Origin: Pelobates cultripes
Taxonomy: Eukaryota; Chordata; Amphibia; Anura; Pelobatidae
Direction of reading: 5' to 3'
Assembly (NCBI GenBank): GCA_933207985.1
Contig: OW240921.1
Span: 106,651,209-106,715,208, forward strand
Length of the DNA: 64,000 bases
The first letter of the stretch is position 1. Each line of letters starts with the position of its first letter. The notes under the pieces are model-generated. The model searched no databases. It was not told where the DNA came from and worked only from the letters and a program-made list of their open reading frames with translations. The position numbers were made by a program, and so were the translations under genes. Below are positions 25,678-36,349 of the stretch, piece after piece.

Positions 25678-27558
25678 ATATGTATTTGTGAAAAATAAAA
25701 TTAAATGCAGATTATGTCTCCACCATAGCTCCTAGTCAGTCATTGTTATAGGGTCTGTCCTTTGCACCTGGCTGTCGGCATTGAGAAACTATACAAAAAT
25801 AAACAAGGTTTGCTAAATCTCTAATATGAATTAAAAAGAAAATGCACCATCTCATGAAAAGAGTTAGCACAAATATTAAAAGGCACACTCCAAAATACAA
25901 ACGATAGTGTTATAATGGTTATGGTGTCAGGAGTGCCCCAGCATCCATCCATTCTTCCATTATAAGAAGTAAACCGTTTTGGAGCAATTTGACAGCGTGA
26001 TAAATAATAAAATAATAGTAACTGGAGTCTGCTGGGTTCTGCTTCCAGTCTCCGCTCAGCTTCCACTAGACATGGAAGTTTAAGGTAGGGCTTCCGTTCG
26101 TTCTCCTGAGCTAAGCTGTACTGAGCAGGGCCAGTTCATTACTTTCAGCCAATGAGCCAATCCCTGAACAGCCAGACTTATCCCAAAGCTAAGAGGGAGT
26201 AGCGGTTCTTTGTTTAATTCATTTGCAAATGCCCACCCAGAATTCCAGTCAACTTTTACCCCACTATAATTCTATTGGGGAGGATGGATGTACCTTCTTG
26301 CTGATTTTCCATGGCTATCAAGAAGCACAGGGGCACCACAAGATCACCCTTAAAATAGTCTGTACCTTTATTGGTACAGAGCACAACCCTCCCGCCGAGA
26401 AGTGAGGGACAGCATGGCAGTGCCGGGGGATCTTTTGACCTCCCTTCCATCTGGAGGAGGGCCTGCTCTATGAGCCTCTATCTGTGCCCTGGTTTTAGGC
26501 AACCGCCCTAGTGGCCTTACTGATAATCTGGCTTGGGGTGCATGAAGGCACTCATGGTACTAGAACCACTTTAGCACACTGTTGTGGTTATGGTGCTTGG
26601 CTTTTTTTTTTTTTATGTTTTATTCAATGGTGACTACCTTGAAGGGAAATTTACTTGAGGTTCCCCCAGAATTGGAACCCCTTGAGGAAAAACAAACACT
26701 GGATAGTGGAAATGTGCCTCATAATTGTGACTGTCATGCTTGATTTGGGACTGCTGGCAGGTATGTTAAAATTGCAATTCAATAACAAATTTAGAGAATC
26801 TTAGTCACCTCTTATCTCCAGTGTAGCATTTTATTTAATTTTTTTTATCATCTTTATTGACACTTTGTGACCCTGAACATCCAGGTGCAGCTTTTAAAAC
26901 ACACACACACACACAAAACATTTCATTTGTTTGGGTCTCTCGCATGGCAGGAAGGTTAACAAACACACACTAAAGCCTGTCGTGCAATTTTAAGAACCAC
27001 TTTTATTTTAAAAGCTATCATGTGTAAACGCATTAGTGTTTTGAAATTGCATTCTAGAGTTAATTAAATGGACAGTCTTTTATCCATAAAAGAGAAAGAA
27101 AGCAATTAAAAGCTAAATGAAGAAAAACTGCCATAGTGTGCTGCCTTGCTGGATCCATGAAGATTTGTATTAGTGAATAGGCGGGCAGGAATATCAATAG
27201 AGTTTGTGTCCAAATCTCTTTTATGACACCCTGGGCAACAGTAGCTGGAAGATTTGCCATCCTTCTGAGGCAGACAACACCAATCAGTGGAACAAAAATC
27301 TCACCAGGGCCCAGTTTGTAAGCAAACAAGGAAAAGGACAAGCAATATTGAGAGGTGTTAGATATTGCAAGGATAGAGCTGTGATCAGTGACTAGAGAAA
27401 GCGAAAATCACAGACAAAAACGCGGGGAGAGGGAGCCAGACAGACACAGAGAGGCTTCAGCATGTAAATGTGGTGTTCATAAAAAAAATAATACCCACAA
27501 AACATTTATAATCTATACATACACCCACACGGTTATTATGATCAGTGCAAATTGGCAA
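25678..27558. other. No gene; fragment of a CACTCC-type miniature element near 25878-26220
   Basis: At 25878-25937 'ggcacactccaaaata' and 'ggttatggtgtcaggagtg' form an inverted pair, similar in style to sequences at 38576-38640 and 32876-33353. An (AC)n occurs at ~26899-26914 and T-run at 26602-26613. No coding region. Confidence 0.45.
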
Positions 27559-28624
27559 TATAAACTGATCAGCCACAACATTAAGGCCACCTGCCTAATA
27601 TGGTGTAGCCCCCCCTCATGCTGCCAAAACCGATGATACCTTCTGGTATGGACTCCACAAGACCTCTGAACATCAACTGTGGTATCTGGCATCAAGACAT
27701 TAGCAACAGATCCTTTCAGTCCTATAATTTCCACCTCCATGGCTTGGATTTGTTGTTCCAGCACATCCCACTGATGCTCAATCGGACTGAGATCTGGGGA
27801 ATTTGGAGGCCAAAGCAAAACTTCTAACACTTTCTCAAGGTCCTCAAACCGTTCCTGAACAATATGTGCAGTGTGACAGGGAGCATTATCCTGCTGAAAG
27901 AGGTCACTGCCATCAGGGAACACAATTACTATGAAGGGGTGTACGTGGTCTGCAACAATGTCTATGTAGATGGTATGTATTAAAGTAACATCTACATGAT
28001 TACCAGGAAACAAGGTTTCCCAGAATGACAGTGACCAGAGCAGACCTTCTCTACCAGCCTGCCTTCTTTCCAAAGTACTTCCTGCTTCCATCTATTCTAC
28101 ACACCCTGCCATCCACCAAATCTTAATGGAATTGGGATTCATCAGACCAGGCAACCTTCTTCCACTGCTCCATGGTCCAGTTCTGATGCTCATGTACCCA
28201 TTAAAGGCACTTTTGGTGGTGGAAAGGGGTCACCATAGGCAAACTGCAATGCACAGTGTGCTCTTACAATTTCTTTTTTAAATAACTGCCAGCATTAGGT
28301 TTTCCGGAAATTTGAGCTACAGTAGCACTTCTGTTAGATTGGACCAGGCAGTCCCCACGTGCATCATTAAGCATCGGGGCCCATAACGCTCCCGCTAGTT
28401 CACTGGTTATCCTTCCTTGCATCCCTTATGTAGTTACTAACCACTGCATACCATAAACACCATGCAAGACTTGCTGTTTTGCAAATTCTCTGACCCAGTG
28501 GTCTAGCCATCACTATTTGGCTTCCCTTTTTACTTGGATTCGGACTGCCTAATATATCCCATTTCTTGACAGGTGCCATTGTAACGAGATATTCAAGGTT
28601 ACTCACTTCACCTGTCAATGGTTT
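27559..28624 (-). pseudogene. Second, unrelated Tc1-like transposon relic
   Basis: The left end at ~27561 (AAACTGATCAGCCACAACAT) is the terminal repeat of a well-known vertebrate Tc1 lineage, and the far end near 28600 ('cacttcacctgtcaatggtt') stops just short of the matching terminus. On the minus strand the transposase shows WSDESQFH near 28140 (first Asp), a stop and frame change at 28105-28090, then an open stretch from 28091 with IVADHVHPF, FQQDNAPCHTA (second Asp) and NSPDLSPIEHQWD (final Glu). A frameshift near the C-terminus follows. All three catalytic residues are visible but not in one frame. The N-terminal DNA-binding half is degraded. Confidence 0.92.
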
Positions 28625-28739
28625 CCCCTGCACACGCACTCAAAAAAGGATTGATGGACAAAATCCAGTGGAAATGGCCAGCTTCCCAGCAGAATGGCAA
28701 ATTCCAAGTACGGAGTCTCTCTTGTCCGGTAAAAACTGG

Positions 28740-29450
28740 GTAACACAGGAGGTAGGTGCAGCGCCTAAACAGTCCTTATTTGGGGATATGCAACGACACT
28801 AACGAAGAAAAACTAACCAAGAAAATAATAGTGTAGTATGTAAAAATATGTGTGTGTATATTATATACACACGTGCACTCACTTTTTTTGGAGCTTCAAT
28901 ACAGCTCTAAGTTATGCGCTTGGGCGGAACAATCCCGGCATAAAGATAAAGTGCAGTGCTGACTCTTCTTTTGTTTGAGGTTGTAGGAGGTATCCCGATA
29001 GAAATAAAATCCATAAAAATCGTATGTAGTGTAGTATATTAGGGCTATGGAGCGAGGGTAGGTATAAATATAAAATTTACAGTCACATGTAATGGAGCCG
29101 TAAGTATGGCTCTAAATCAGCGTGTGAAGTGGTATAATCCCCACCCAAGGATATGGGTGTAGAGAAACTTTCTCTGTGGGTATATATACGGAAAAAACTA
29201 ATAAAACCACAATAATGTACACCGTAAATATGGAGTGTAAAATACAATTAAAAAAACCCTACTCCTATGCTTAAGAGCAAAGTACAGTTTGCTCAATCCA
29301 AAACACTTAGATGGGATTATCCCCACCAAGGATCTAGCCCAAAGATCCAGCAGCAGCAAAAGTAGGTACAAACCCCCCCCCCCTCCAAAAAAAAAAACTT
29401 TAATGTTAAGAGCAATAAAAACAAACAAGATAATAATTAGATAAAACTAT
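28740..29450. repeat. Degenerate ~200-bp quasi-tandem block, unclassified
   Basis: Similar phrases recur about every 180-210 bp: 'atagtgtagtatgta' (~28829) and 'gtagtgtagtatatta' (~29026); 'gctctaagttatgcgcttgg' (~28905) and 'gctctaaatcagcgtgtgaa' (~29110); 'ataatccccacccaaggat' (~29134) and 'attatccccaccaaggat' (~29315). No coding potential. It could be the non-coding end of a retroelement, but I do not recognise it. Confidence 0.5.
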
Positions 29451-29719
29451 TTACACAACACTTAATGTGGTCCACCTAAACATAGGCTCTCTCAAAAGTG
29501 TATTACAGGAGGCATGGGACCATGCTTATATAGGGTGGAAAAATAAAAAAAATAACGGTTTTGTGACATCATAGTCACATGACCAAACCGATTAACAAGA
29601 TTATAAAATGGAAGAAGGACCACATAATCTGAAAGATCAGGGTAGTAGAAAGTATATACACGACATGTATCAAAAGCTGGAATATTTTACAAAGCACTGA
29701 TTTTAGACAAAATATGGAC

Positions 29720-30361
29720 TTAAAGGATCACTATAGGGTGAGGAACACAAACATGTATTCCTGGCCCTATAGTGTTACCACCACCATCTAGCCTCACCAT
29801 CTAGCCCCCCTGGGCCCCTCATGCCTCCATAAATATAGCAAAAATCTTACTGTATGCAAGCCAGAAGCTGTAACTCTGCATGCTGCTAGACTCGGAAAAA
29901 CAAGCAGCCTGCTGACATCATCAGAAGTGGTGGCCTGATCAAATCACAGTGCTTCCCCATAGAATTGGCTGAGACTGACAAGGAGGCAGATCAGGGGCAG
30001 AGCCAGTATGATTCGAACACAGCCCTGGCCAATCAGCATCTCCTCATAGAGATGAATTGAATCAATGAATCTCTATAAGGAAAGTTCAGTGTCTGCATGC
30101 AGAGGGAGGAGATACTGAATCACAGGATGCTGTGCACAGTGCTGCCCTGTGCTCTGCTGACAGCAGATCTGATTGGGCCTCCATCAACTCTGAAGTCCCT
30201 CTGAGTGACTGCAACTGGAGGTGTTCCTAGCTTTTAATGTAAACACTGTATTTTCTCAGAAAATACAGTGTTTACATGAGAAAGGCTGCAGGGAGCTATA
30301 GTTCTTACCTGAACAACCTCATTAAGCTGAAGTTGTTCAGGTGACTATAGTGTCCCGTTAA
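29720..30361. mobile_element. TTAA-bounded miniature element with subterminal palindrome
   Basis: Starts TTAAAGGATCACTATAGGG and ends CTATAGTGTCCCGTTAA. It contains a subterminal hairpin ('aacatgtattcctggc' side), an interior 'ccaatcagcatctcctcata' block shared with 55408 and 61012, and a perfect 19-bp palindrome arm pair at 30237-30255 and 30259-30277. Non-coding, 642 bp. Confidence 0.85.
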
Positions 30362-32097
30362 TGCATACAGGAGAATGCACACAGTCTCAATGCTTTTATT
30401 CTCGAGAACGAGATTTTGAAATATTTTCTAGCAATGCCATTGGGCAAACAGTTAAAATGCCCTTGATGATGTAAGGGTTAAATACAGTGTCAGTGGGCCA
30501 GTGCTTCATAGCCAGCCTCCACATTAAAAAGGGGGGAACTGGGCAGCTAGTGGTGGCCATCGGGCGGAGGTATGGGGGTGAGCAGTTATTGCTTAGCTTG
30601 TAAGCCAACTTATCCGAGCCCTCTAATTAGAAAAAAAAAAAAAAAAAAAAGCCTATCCCCACCATGAGCTCTCAGTAGGCATGGAGCTCTCGCATGGCTC
30701 GCTTAGATTATTTTTGTTGTGGCACGGTTTTTTATTTTTTGTGTTTCTAGTAACAGATGGTTGCTAGAGCTGCCAGTGGTCAAATAGTTTAGAGTTCTAA
30801 AATCAGCACCCAGATTTAAGTTGTCTGGGAGTTTTTGGTCCTTGTTCCACATATACATACAAAACCTTGCTCTACGGCGCATGGACTAGGCTATGGTACC
30901 ATTCAGACTTTAACTCCCTTTCCAGGGTTATTCTGTAAAGTGGGGAACAAAGTTAATAAAATAGATGTTTGGATATTTACATTAACCATAAAAATACATA
31001 AAACTTTCTTTATGCTTTACAGTCGTTAATATATGTGCCGTGTATTGCATGAATAATAATGTATAACTCATACACTGTGCTATTGTATTATTCGTTATAA
31101 CACGAATGTCAATTTAGATTAATTGCCTCCTATTTACACGTCGAACACCCTTTTATAAGCAGACACCTTGCCAGGTCTTTAATTGGAACATTTGCCAAGT
31201 ACTCCTGGTCATGAAGACGTTAAACAAACCTTCCAATGCTCATCTACTGTAAATGGCTAGCACTGTAAAGTTAAATATTCCGAATCAGTAAAATAGTAAT
31301 TTGTTCTCTTCTAACATCATGCAATTTACACAGACAGGGCGAAGTTAGTAGCAGGGATTTCCCGCAGCCTTGTTTGACCTTTTACTGCTATTAAAATGCA
31401 GGTTTCCCCAGTTTGCCTGAATTGGTACAAAACATAAAGGTTTCAAAAGGTCTTTGCGCTTGGCAAGCCTCCAAGCATCACATCATTATATAGAAGAGTA
31501 AGGGAGATCCGTACACCATGCACCGTTCACACACTATACTTAAACAGTGTATTTATAGATCTTTCGAGCAGATCCTTTACAGCCATAAAGAAATTCTCAC
31601 GCATGCACGCCAGTTATAGCACATTACTGGAGTTAGCCCTCTAAGCACTAAGTAGGATTAGAGAGGAGTATTATAGCATGCATATAACATACCTCCCAAC
31701 ATTGGAGGCGAGTAATCTGGAATGAGAAGAGGTTAAAAAAAAAGTATGTCACTGTATGACATCCCCTCTAGTTTGTTGAAGGAAATTATAAACGGAGACT
31801 GGCCTTGGAGAAGCAACAGCAAGGGTGGAATTCTGGATTCTACTTCTTCCTTTGCCATTCAAGATCGATCCGTTTTTGTGACGACTGGAAGCACAGCTTC
31901 CAATTCTCCATAAGAATTATCGGAGGCAGCGCCCCAAAGACCCCAGGTAAGCAGTCGAGCCATTCTATAAATCAGTTTTGCAGGGCACTAAGGCAACTCA
32001 GGCACCATAACTACTGCACACTGTAGTAGTTATAGTGCATTGAGTGTATTTCTTTAATCTCTTTAATGGACTTTTTTTTCATCACAGCAAATAGATC
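30362..32097. other. No gene; A-run and a possible miniature-element end
   Basis: Long A-run at ~30630-30649. Bases ~31980-32060 hold an inverted pair ('aactactgcacactgtagtagtt') of the same style as miniature-element ends. No coding region recognised. Confidence 0.45.
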
Positions 32098-32598
32098 TTA
32101 AAGGACCACTATAGTGCCAGGAAAACATACTCGTTTTCCTGGCACTATAGTGCCCTGAGGGTGCCCCCACCCTCAGGGACCCCCTCCCGCCCGGCTCTGG
32201 AAGGGGAAAGGGGTAAAAACTTACCTTTTTCCAGCGCTGGGCGGAGAGCTCTCCTCCTCCTCTCCGCCTCCGTTACGCCCCGCCGGCTGAATGCGCACGC
32301 GCGGCAAGAGCTGCGCGCGCATTCAGCCGGTCTCATAGGAAAGCATTTACAATGCTTTCCTATGGACGCTGGCGTGCTCTCACTGTGATTTTCACAGTGA
32401 GAAGCACGCAAGCACCTCTAGTGGCTGTCAATGAGACAGCTACTAGAGGATTAGGGGGAAGGCTTAACCCATTCATAACTATAGCAGTTTCTCTGAAACT
32501 GCTATAATTATGAAAAAATGGGTTAACCCTAGAAGGACCTGGCACCCAGACCACTTCATTAAGCTGAAGTGGTCTGGGTGCCTAGAGTGGTCCTTTAA
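32098..32598 (+). mobile_element. TTAA element A, GC-rich, chain of stem-loops
   Basis: TTAAAGGACCACTATAGTGC to TAGAGTGGTCCTTTAA, bounded by TTAA at 32098 and 32595. Nested hairpins are obvious: the terminal 'tgccaggaaaac...gttttcctggca', 'ccctgagggtg...caccctcaggg', the 'catagg/cctatg' pair, 'tctcactgtga...tcacagtgaga' and an 18-bp stem at 32474-32512. Open frames on both strands here are repeat artefacts. Same family as 43378-43861 in opposite orientation. Confidence 0.93.
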
Positions 32599-32875
32599 GG
32601 TTCTTTTGGGCTGAAGTTCCCCATATTTGATGTCCATTATTGACATCTAATAGGTCAATTTCCTATTAGAGACCATAGAAAGAAGGTAGAACTGTCAGAC
32701 ATTATGCCAGACTACAGAACAGGTGTAGAATTTAACATCATCTCAATAAAGGCCACAATGAAGTGTGCGAGTTTCACGATCATGGCAAGCAATACACTTC
32801 ATTCAAATAATTTAACTCCATGAAATTCAGCACGCTGCAATAAGAATGAATGACTTTGTGGAACAAAAAGGGGGT

Positions 32876-33353
32876 TTAATGGCTTTGCTGGGAGTCAGTA
32901 TAGTGTTACGTCAAGCACTGTGACTAATTTAGTGATTTGAAGTAGTCATGGTGCCTGGAGTTTGCATGTGCAGCATTTCTCTGTGAAACACGTAACACGC
33001 CGGGATTAACCCTTTTGCCGGATGTGCAACTCCACCTTTGCCAGTGTCACGGGACATCATCAGCCAGAACAAGCATTCCGGGCTGGCTATTGTCAATCCT
33101 GAGTAAATTATTTTGCGCAGACACTGGCTGAGAGTGGTGAGCTGATGCCCTCAGCTAATGAAAGAGCGTCAGGATTGACAATGGCTGAGCTGTAGAGGCC
33201 AGAAGATGTAAATATGACTACAGAGGAGGCCCAGTAGAACCTGATAAGAGGGTAAACTGATGAAAAACAAGGGCACGGCGGCAGGGTTCTATTGCCATCA
33301 TAACCTCTCCAGCAGCCTTTAGTAGTCATGATGGTTGGAGTAACCATTTAAGA
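32876..33353. mobile_element. Probable miniature element with TTTAATGG / CCATTTAA ends
   Basis: 'tttaatggctttgctgggag' at the left and 'ttggagtaaccatttaag' at the right are roughly inverted. The interior repeats 'agtagtcatggtgcctggag' and 'agtagtcatgatggttggag', plus 'gtcaggattgacaatggctg' against 'ggctattgtcaatcctgag'. Old and imperfect copy; no coding potential. Confidence 0.55.
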
Positions 33354-36020
33354 TTTTACAAAGGAATTACAGAGGAATTACAAAGTTTCAGAAAAAAATG
33401 GGGAAGCTAGAAAAAAAAAAAAATTAAAATTTTGAAATTTGGCTATTTTGGCTTATTTGCAATTTTTGTATGAATTCTCCATGGTTCCCAGTTAAGTTAT
33501 TAATTCTGTCTTGCGTGATCACACCAGGACATCTCACACTACTCTGCCCCGAGCACTTTTCTGCCATGAAAAGACTTATTGTGTGAAAATAGCCCAAGGA
33601 TATACTTCTAAAGTCATCCCAGGATGGTAAATACGAAATATAGAGCACTTAAAGTGGTTTACGCACTACAGTAATGATCTTTTCCAGTTGAATAATGAAC
33701 TTACAAGACATCTAAATCCTTAAGAACAGAGAAATATATCAACATAAAATCGAAAAAGGTGTATTCACTGAAAACAATCAACTTGCAAAATTTACTGCAA
33801 AATAGCAGATTTGTGGTTTTTGAATATATATTTATTTTTTTTAGCTTTTCCAACTTAGTTTTCCCCTCTGATTTGGACATTTTGACCCAAATTTTTCAGT
33901 GGTTTCTCAATGCTTTACAATGCACCATTCAGTGAATAGTTCCCGATTATCATTGCTACAAAGGGTTACTTATGTCCAATTTTTTTTTTTTAAGGGGAAG
34001 GAGGTTTGTAAATGGAACAGAAAGGAATTTGGCCAGAGGTGGAAGGTCAGCATTACCTCTCATCATGTTCCTTAAAATGAGCTGATAAGCAGTGAAAACA
34101 TCCTGTGTGTAGTTTAAATGGCTCTAGGCTCATGTCAACAGGACCCCCCCCTTCCCCACCTCCCTTATTGTAACTCTTATCCTTGGCTAGAAGAATGCAC
34201 AAACAGGCCAAGGATACCCATTTACAACCTGACAAGTGTGGATTGTTAAAAGGGTATTAAAATTGGGAAAGGGGGTGAGAACGAGATAAGACTTATTAGA
34301 AGATTCACCAATGCTTTTCTAGTCTTTACACATGGCGAAGTTCCAAGGCAGAGTATTGCAATGAAACTGCTTATTGGATTATTATAAAAACAATGTAAGA
34401 AGTTATTGTATGCAATAAGACTTTTAATCAGGGTGTAGAAGAAAAGAAAAAAAAAAACTAAACTAAAACAAAAACACCAGCGTTTTCCTTATTCTTGCAC
34501 TGCAATGGTAAATTGACATACTTGTTAAAGTTTATAGGACAAACATTTTAACAGTTACTACATGGCCATACAGAAACAGATTCTCACCTACCCAAACATA
34601 ATTTTACTAGATAGCTGAATTTGATGTTATTTAGAATACTTTAAGTGTCAAGATCACTTATCTTCACAGCGGATGTTTTATATATTAAAAAAACGACATA
34701 GTGTGACTGAGGTTATGCAGGGTTAACCATGTTCGTGCAACATTGTAATAGCTTGCAGGTTGCAGGACCTGTTTCGAAAATAAATAAATAACTTTAAAAA
34801 AAATGTAATTAAAAATTTTTTTAAAAAATCAGTTGGACGTCCATCAGTCAGCTGGGTGAGAGGAAACTAGGCTTCCTTGGAAGGCTGGACTTGGCACGTG
34901 CCAGTATCCTTGTAGCACACAGCAAGCGGTAGCCCAGCTGCCAGGGGTCCCACTGTGACAACCCTGGCACCATGCCCAGAAAAAGGTTAACCCCACCGCA
35001 GCTGCAGACACCGTGCATAGAATGGAGTCACAAAACGTTTACCTACAGAACACCAGCCAAACATATTCTGGGTATAGTCCAAAAAGGGCTCTACTGATCT
35101 GAATTGCAATAGAGAGCGTCATTAATTTAAAAATAACATGCATACATATACATGCTATTATTTTATATATTAAAATTAATGCATGCACACAAATTTAGAG
35201 AAAAAAAAAATACATGTATATCGTCCTCTCTATTGTATATATCAGGGTACTGAAAAAAAAAAAAAAAAAAAGTTTAAAAAATTGCCAAAACCAGTTTGGC
35301 TATATTGCCAAAAATTCTAACTTTTTAGTTTAATTGCCTTTCTAAAGGTGGTGAGATTTAAGTACATAAGAAAAAACATTTATCAGTGTACTGTTGCCAG
35401 ATGTGAAAGAGGAGTTTTCCCTGTAAACATCACAAAATATTGAATTAAATGTACACAATCTGCATAATATATTTGCCTCCTGCAGCAAAGCAGAGCAATA
35501 GCTACTAATTCAGCATGGCAAATAAGCACTTATTGCAGAGTCTCTGTGGACAATTAACGGACTCCCTTCACCGAGGGTTACGGTTCTATCAACAAGTTAC
35601 AGTAACCCTCCTGAAAATACAGGCTTCTATCAGGGCAATTCTGCCCTCTCATCACTTTCAACATATTATTGCCTCAATAAATGGACTAGCCAGGAAAGAC
35701 AATTCAAATCAAAGACAGAAAGTAACTCCTGGAGGGCTGTAAGTTTACACACCTAGCGAGCTGTACTCTTTCTAGATTAGTACAAAACATGACTGTCCCA
35801 TGACACTTTCAAGGCAATAGGAAATGGTCTGTGCCCCAGATCCCAACCTCGTCTGGGATTGCAGATAAAGGTCAGAGCTTTTATTTTAAACCAGATTCGG
35901 TCCCTGAAAGTATACATAGATACACAAATAAATACACCGGCCTCTACTTTCTTCGAATTATTTGTTTTCCTCATCGTAAAAAAAACAAACAAACCAAAAA
36001 AAAAAAAAAACACAATATGT
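33354..36020. other. No gene or recognised element
   Basis: AT-rich intron with A/T runs near 33409-33422, 33980, 34445-34457 and 35253-35271. A 75-codon open frame at 35515-35742 has no resemblance I can name. Confidence 0.5.
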
Positions 36021-36028
36021 ATTGTGGG

Positions 36029-36341
36029 TAGTGATGTCCCGAACGGTTCGCCGAACGGTTCGCTGCGGACGGCGAACATAAACAAACTTTGACCCTGTAC
36101 CTCACAGTCAGTAGACACATTCCAGCCAATCAGCAGCAGACCCTCCCTCCCACCACCTGGACAGCTCACTAAGAATGCAGCTTCACAATGAATGTAAAAT
36201 CGATGCTGTCCAGGAGGTGGGAGGGTCTGGGAGGGAGGGTCTGCTGCTGATTGGCTGGAATGTGTCTGCTGACTGTGAGGTACAGGGTCAAAGTTTATGT
36301 TTATGTTCGCCGTCTGCGGCGAACCGTTCGGGACATCACTA
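36029..36341. mobile_element. hAT-type foldback element with perfect 8-bp target duplication
   Basis: Ends are TAGTGATGTCCCGAACGG and CCGTTCGGGACATCACTA, and arms of about 130 bp are complementary over most of their length (for example 'ccagccaatcagcagcagac' against its complement near 36240). Flanked by ATTGTGGG at 36021-36028 and 36342-36349. The left arm repeats 'gaacggttcgc'. Non-coding; the open frame crossing it on the minus strand is a by-product of the palindrome. Confidence 0.95.
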
Positions 36342-36349
36342 ATTGTGGG

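Noticed and set aside
32145..32554. Arg/Pro-rich open frames, also at 43417-43921, 51218-51451 and 59575-59835
   Set aside because: All lie within GC-rich TTAA elements and recur with frame changes between copies. Similar predicted proteins in databases would be transposon artefacts.
35515..35742. 75-codon plus-strand open frame as a small gene
   Set aside because: No recognisable motif and no splice or promoter context; frames of this length are expected by chance in 64 kb.
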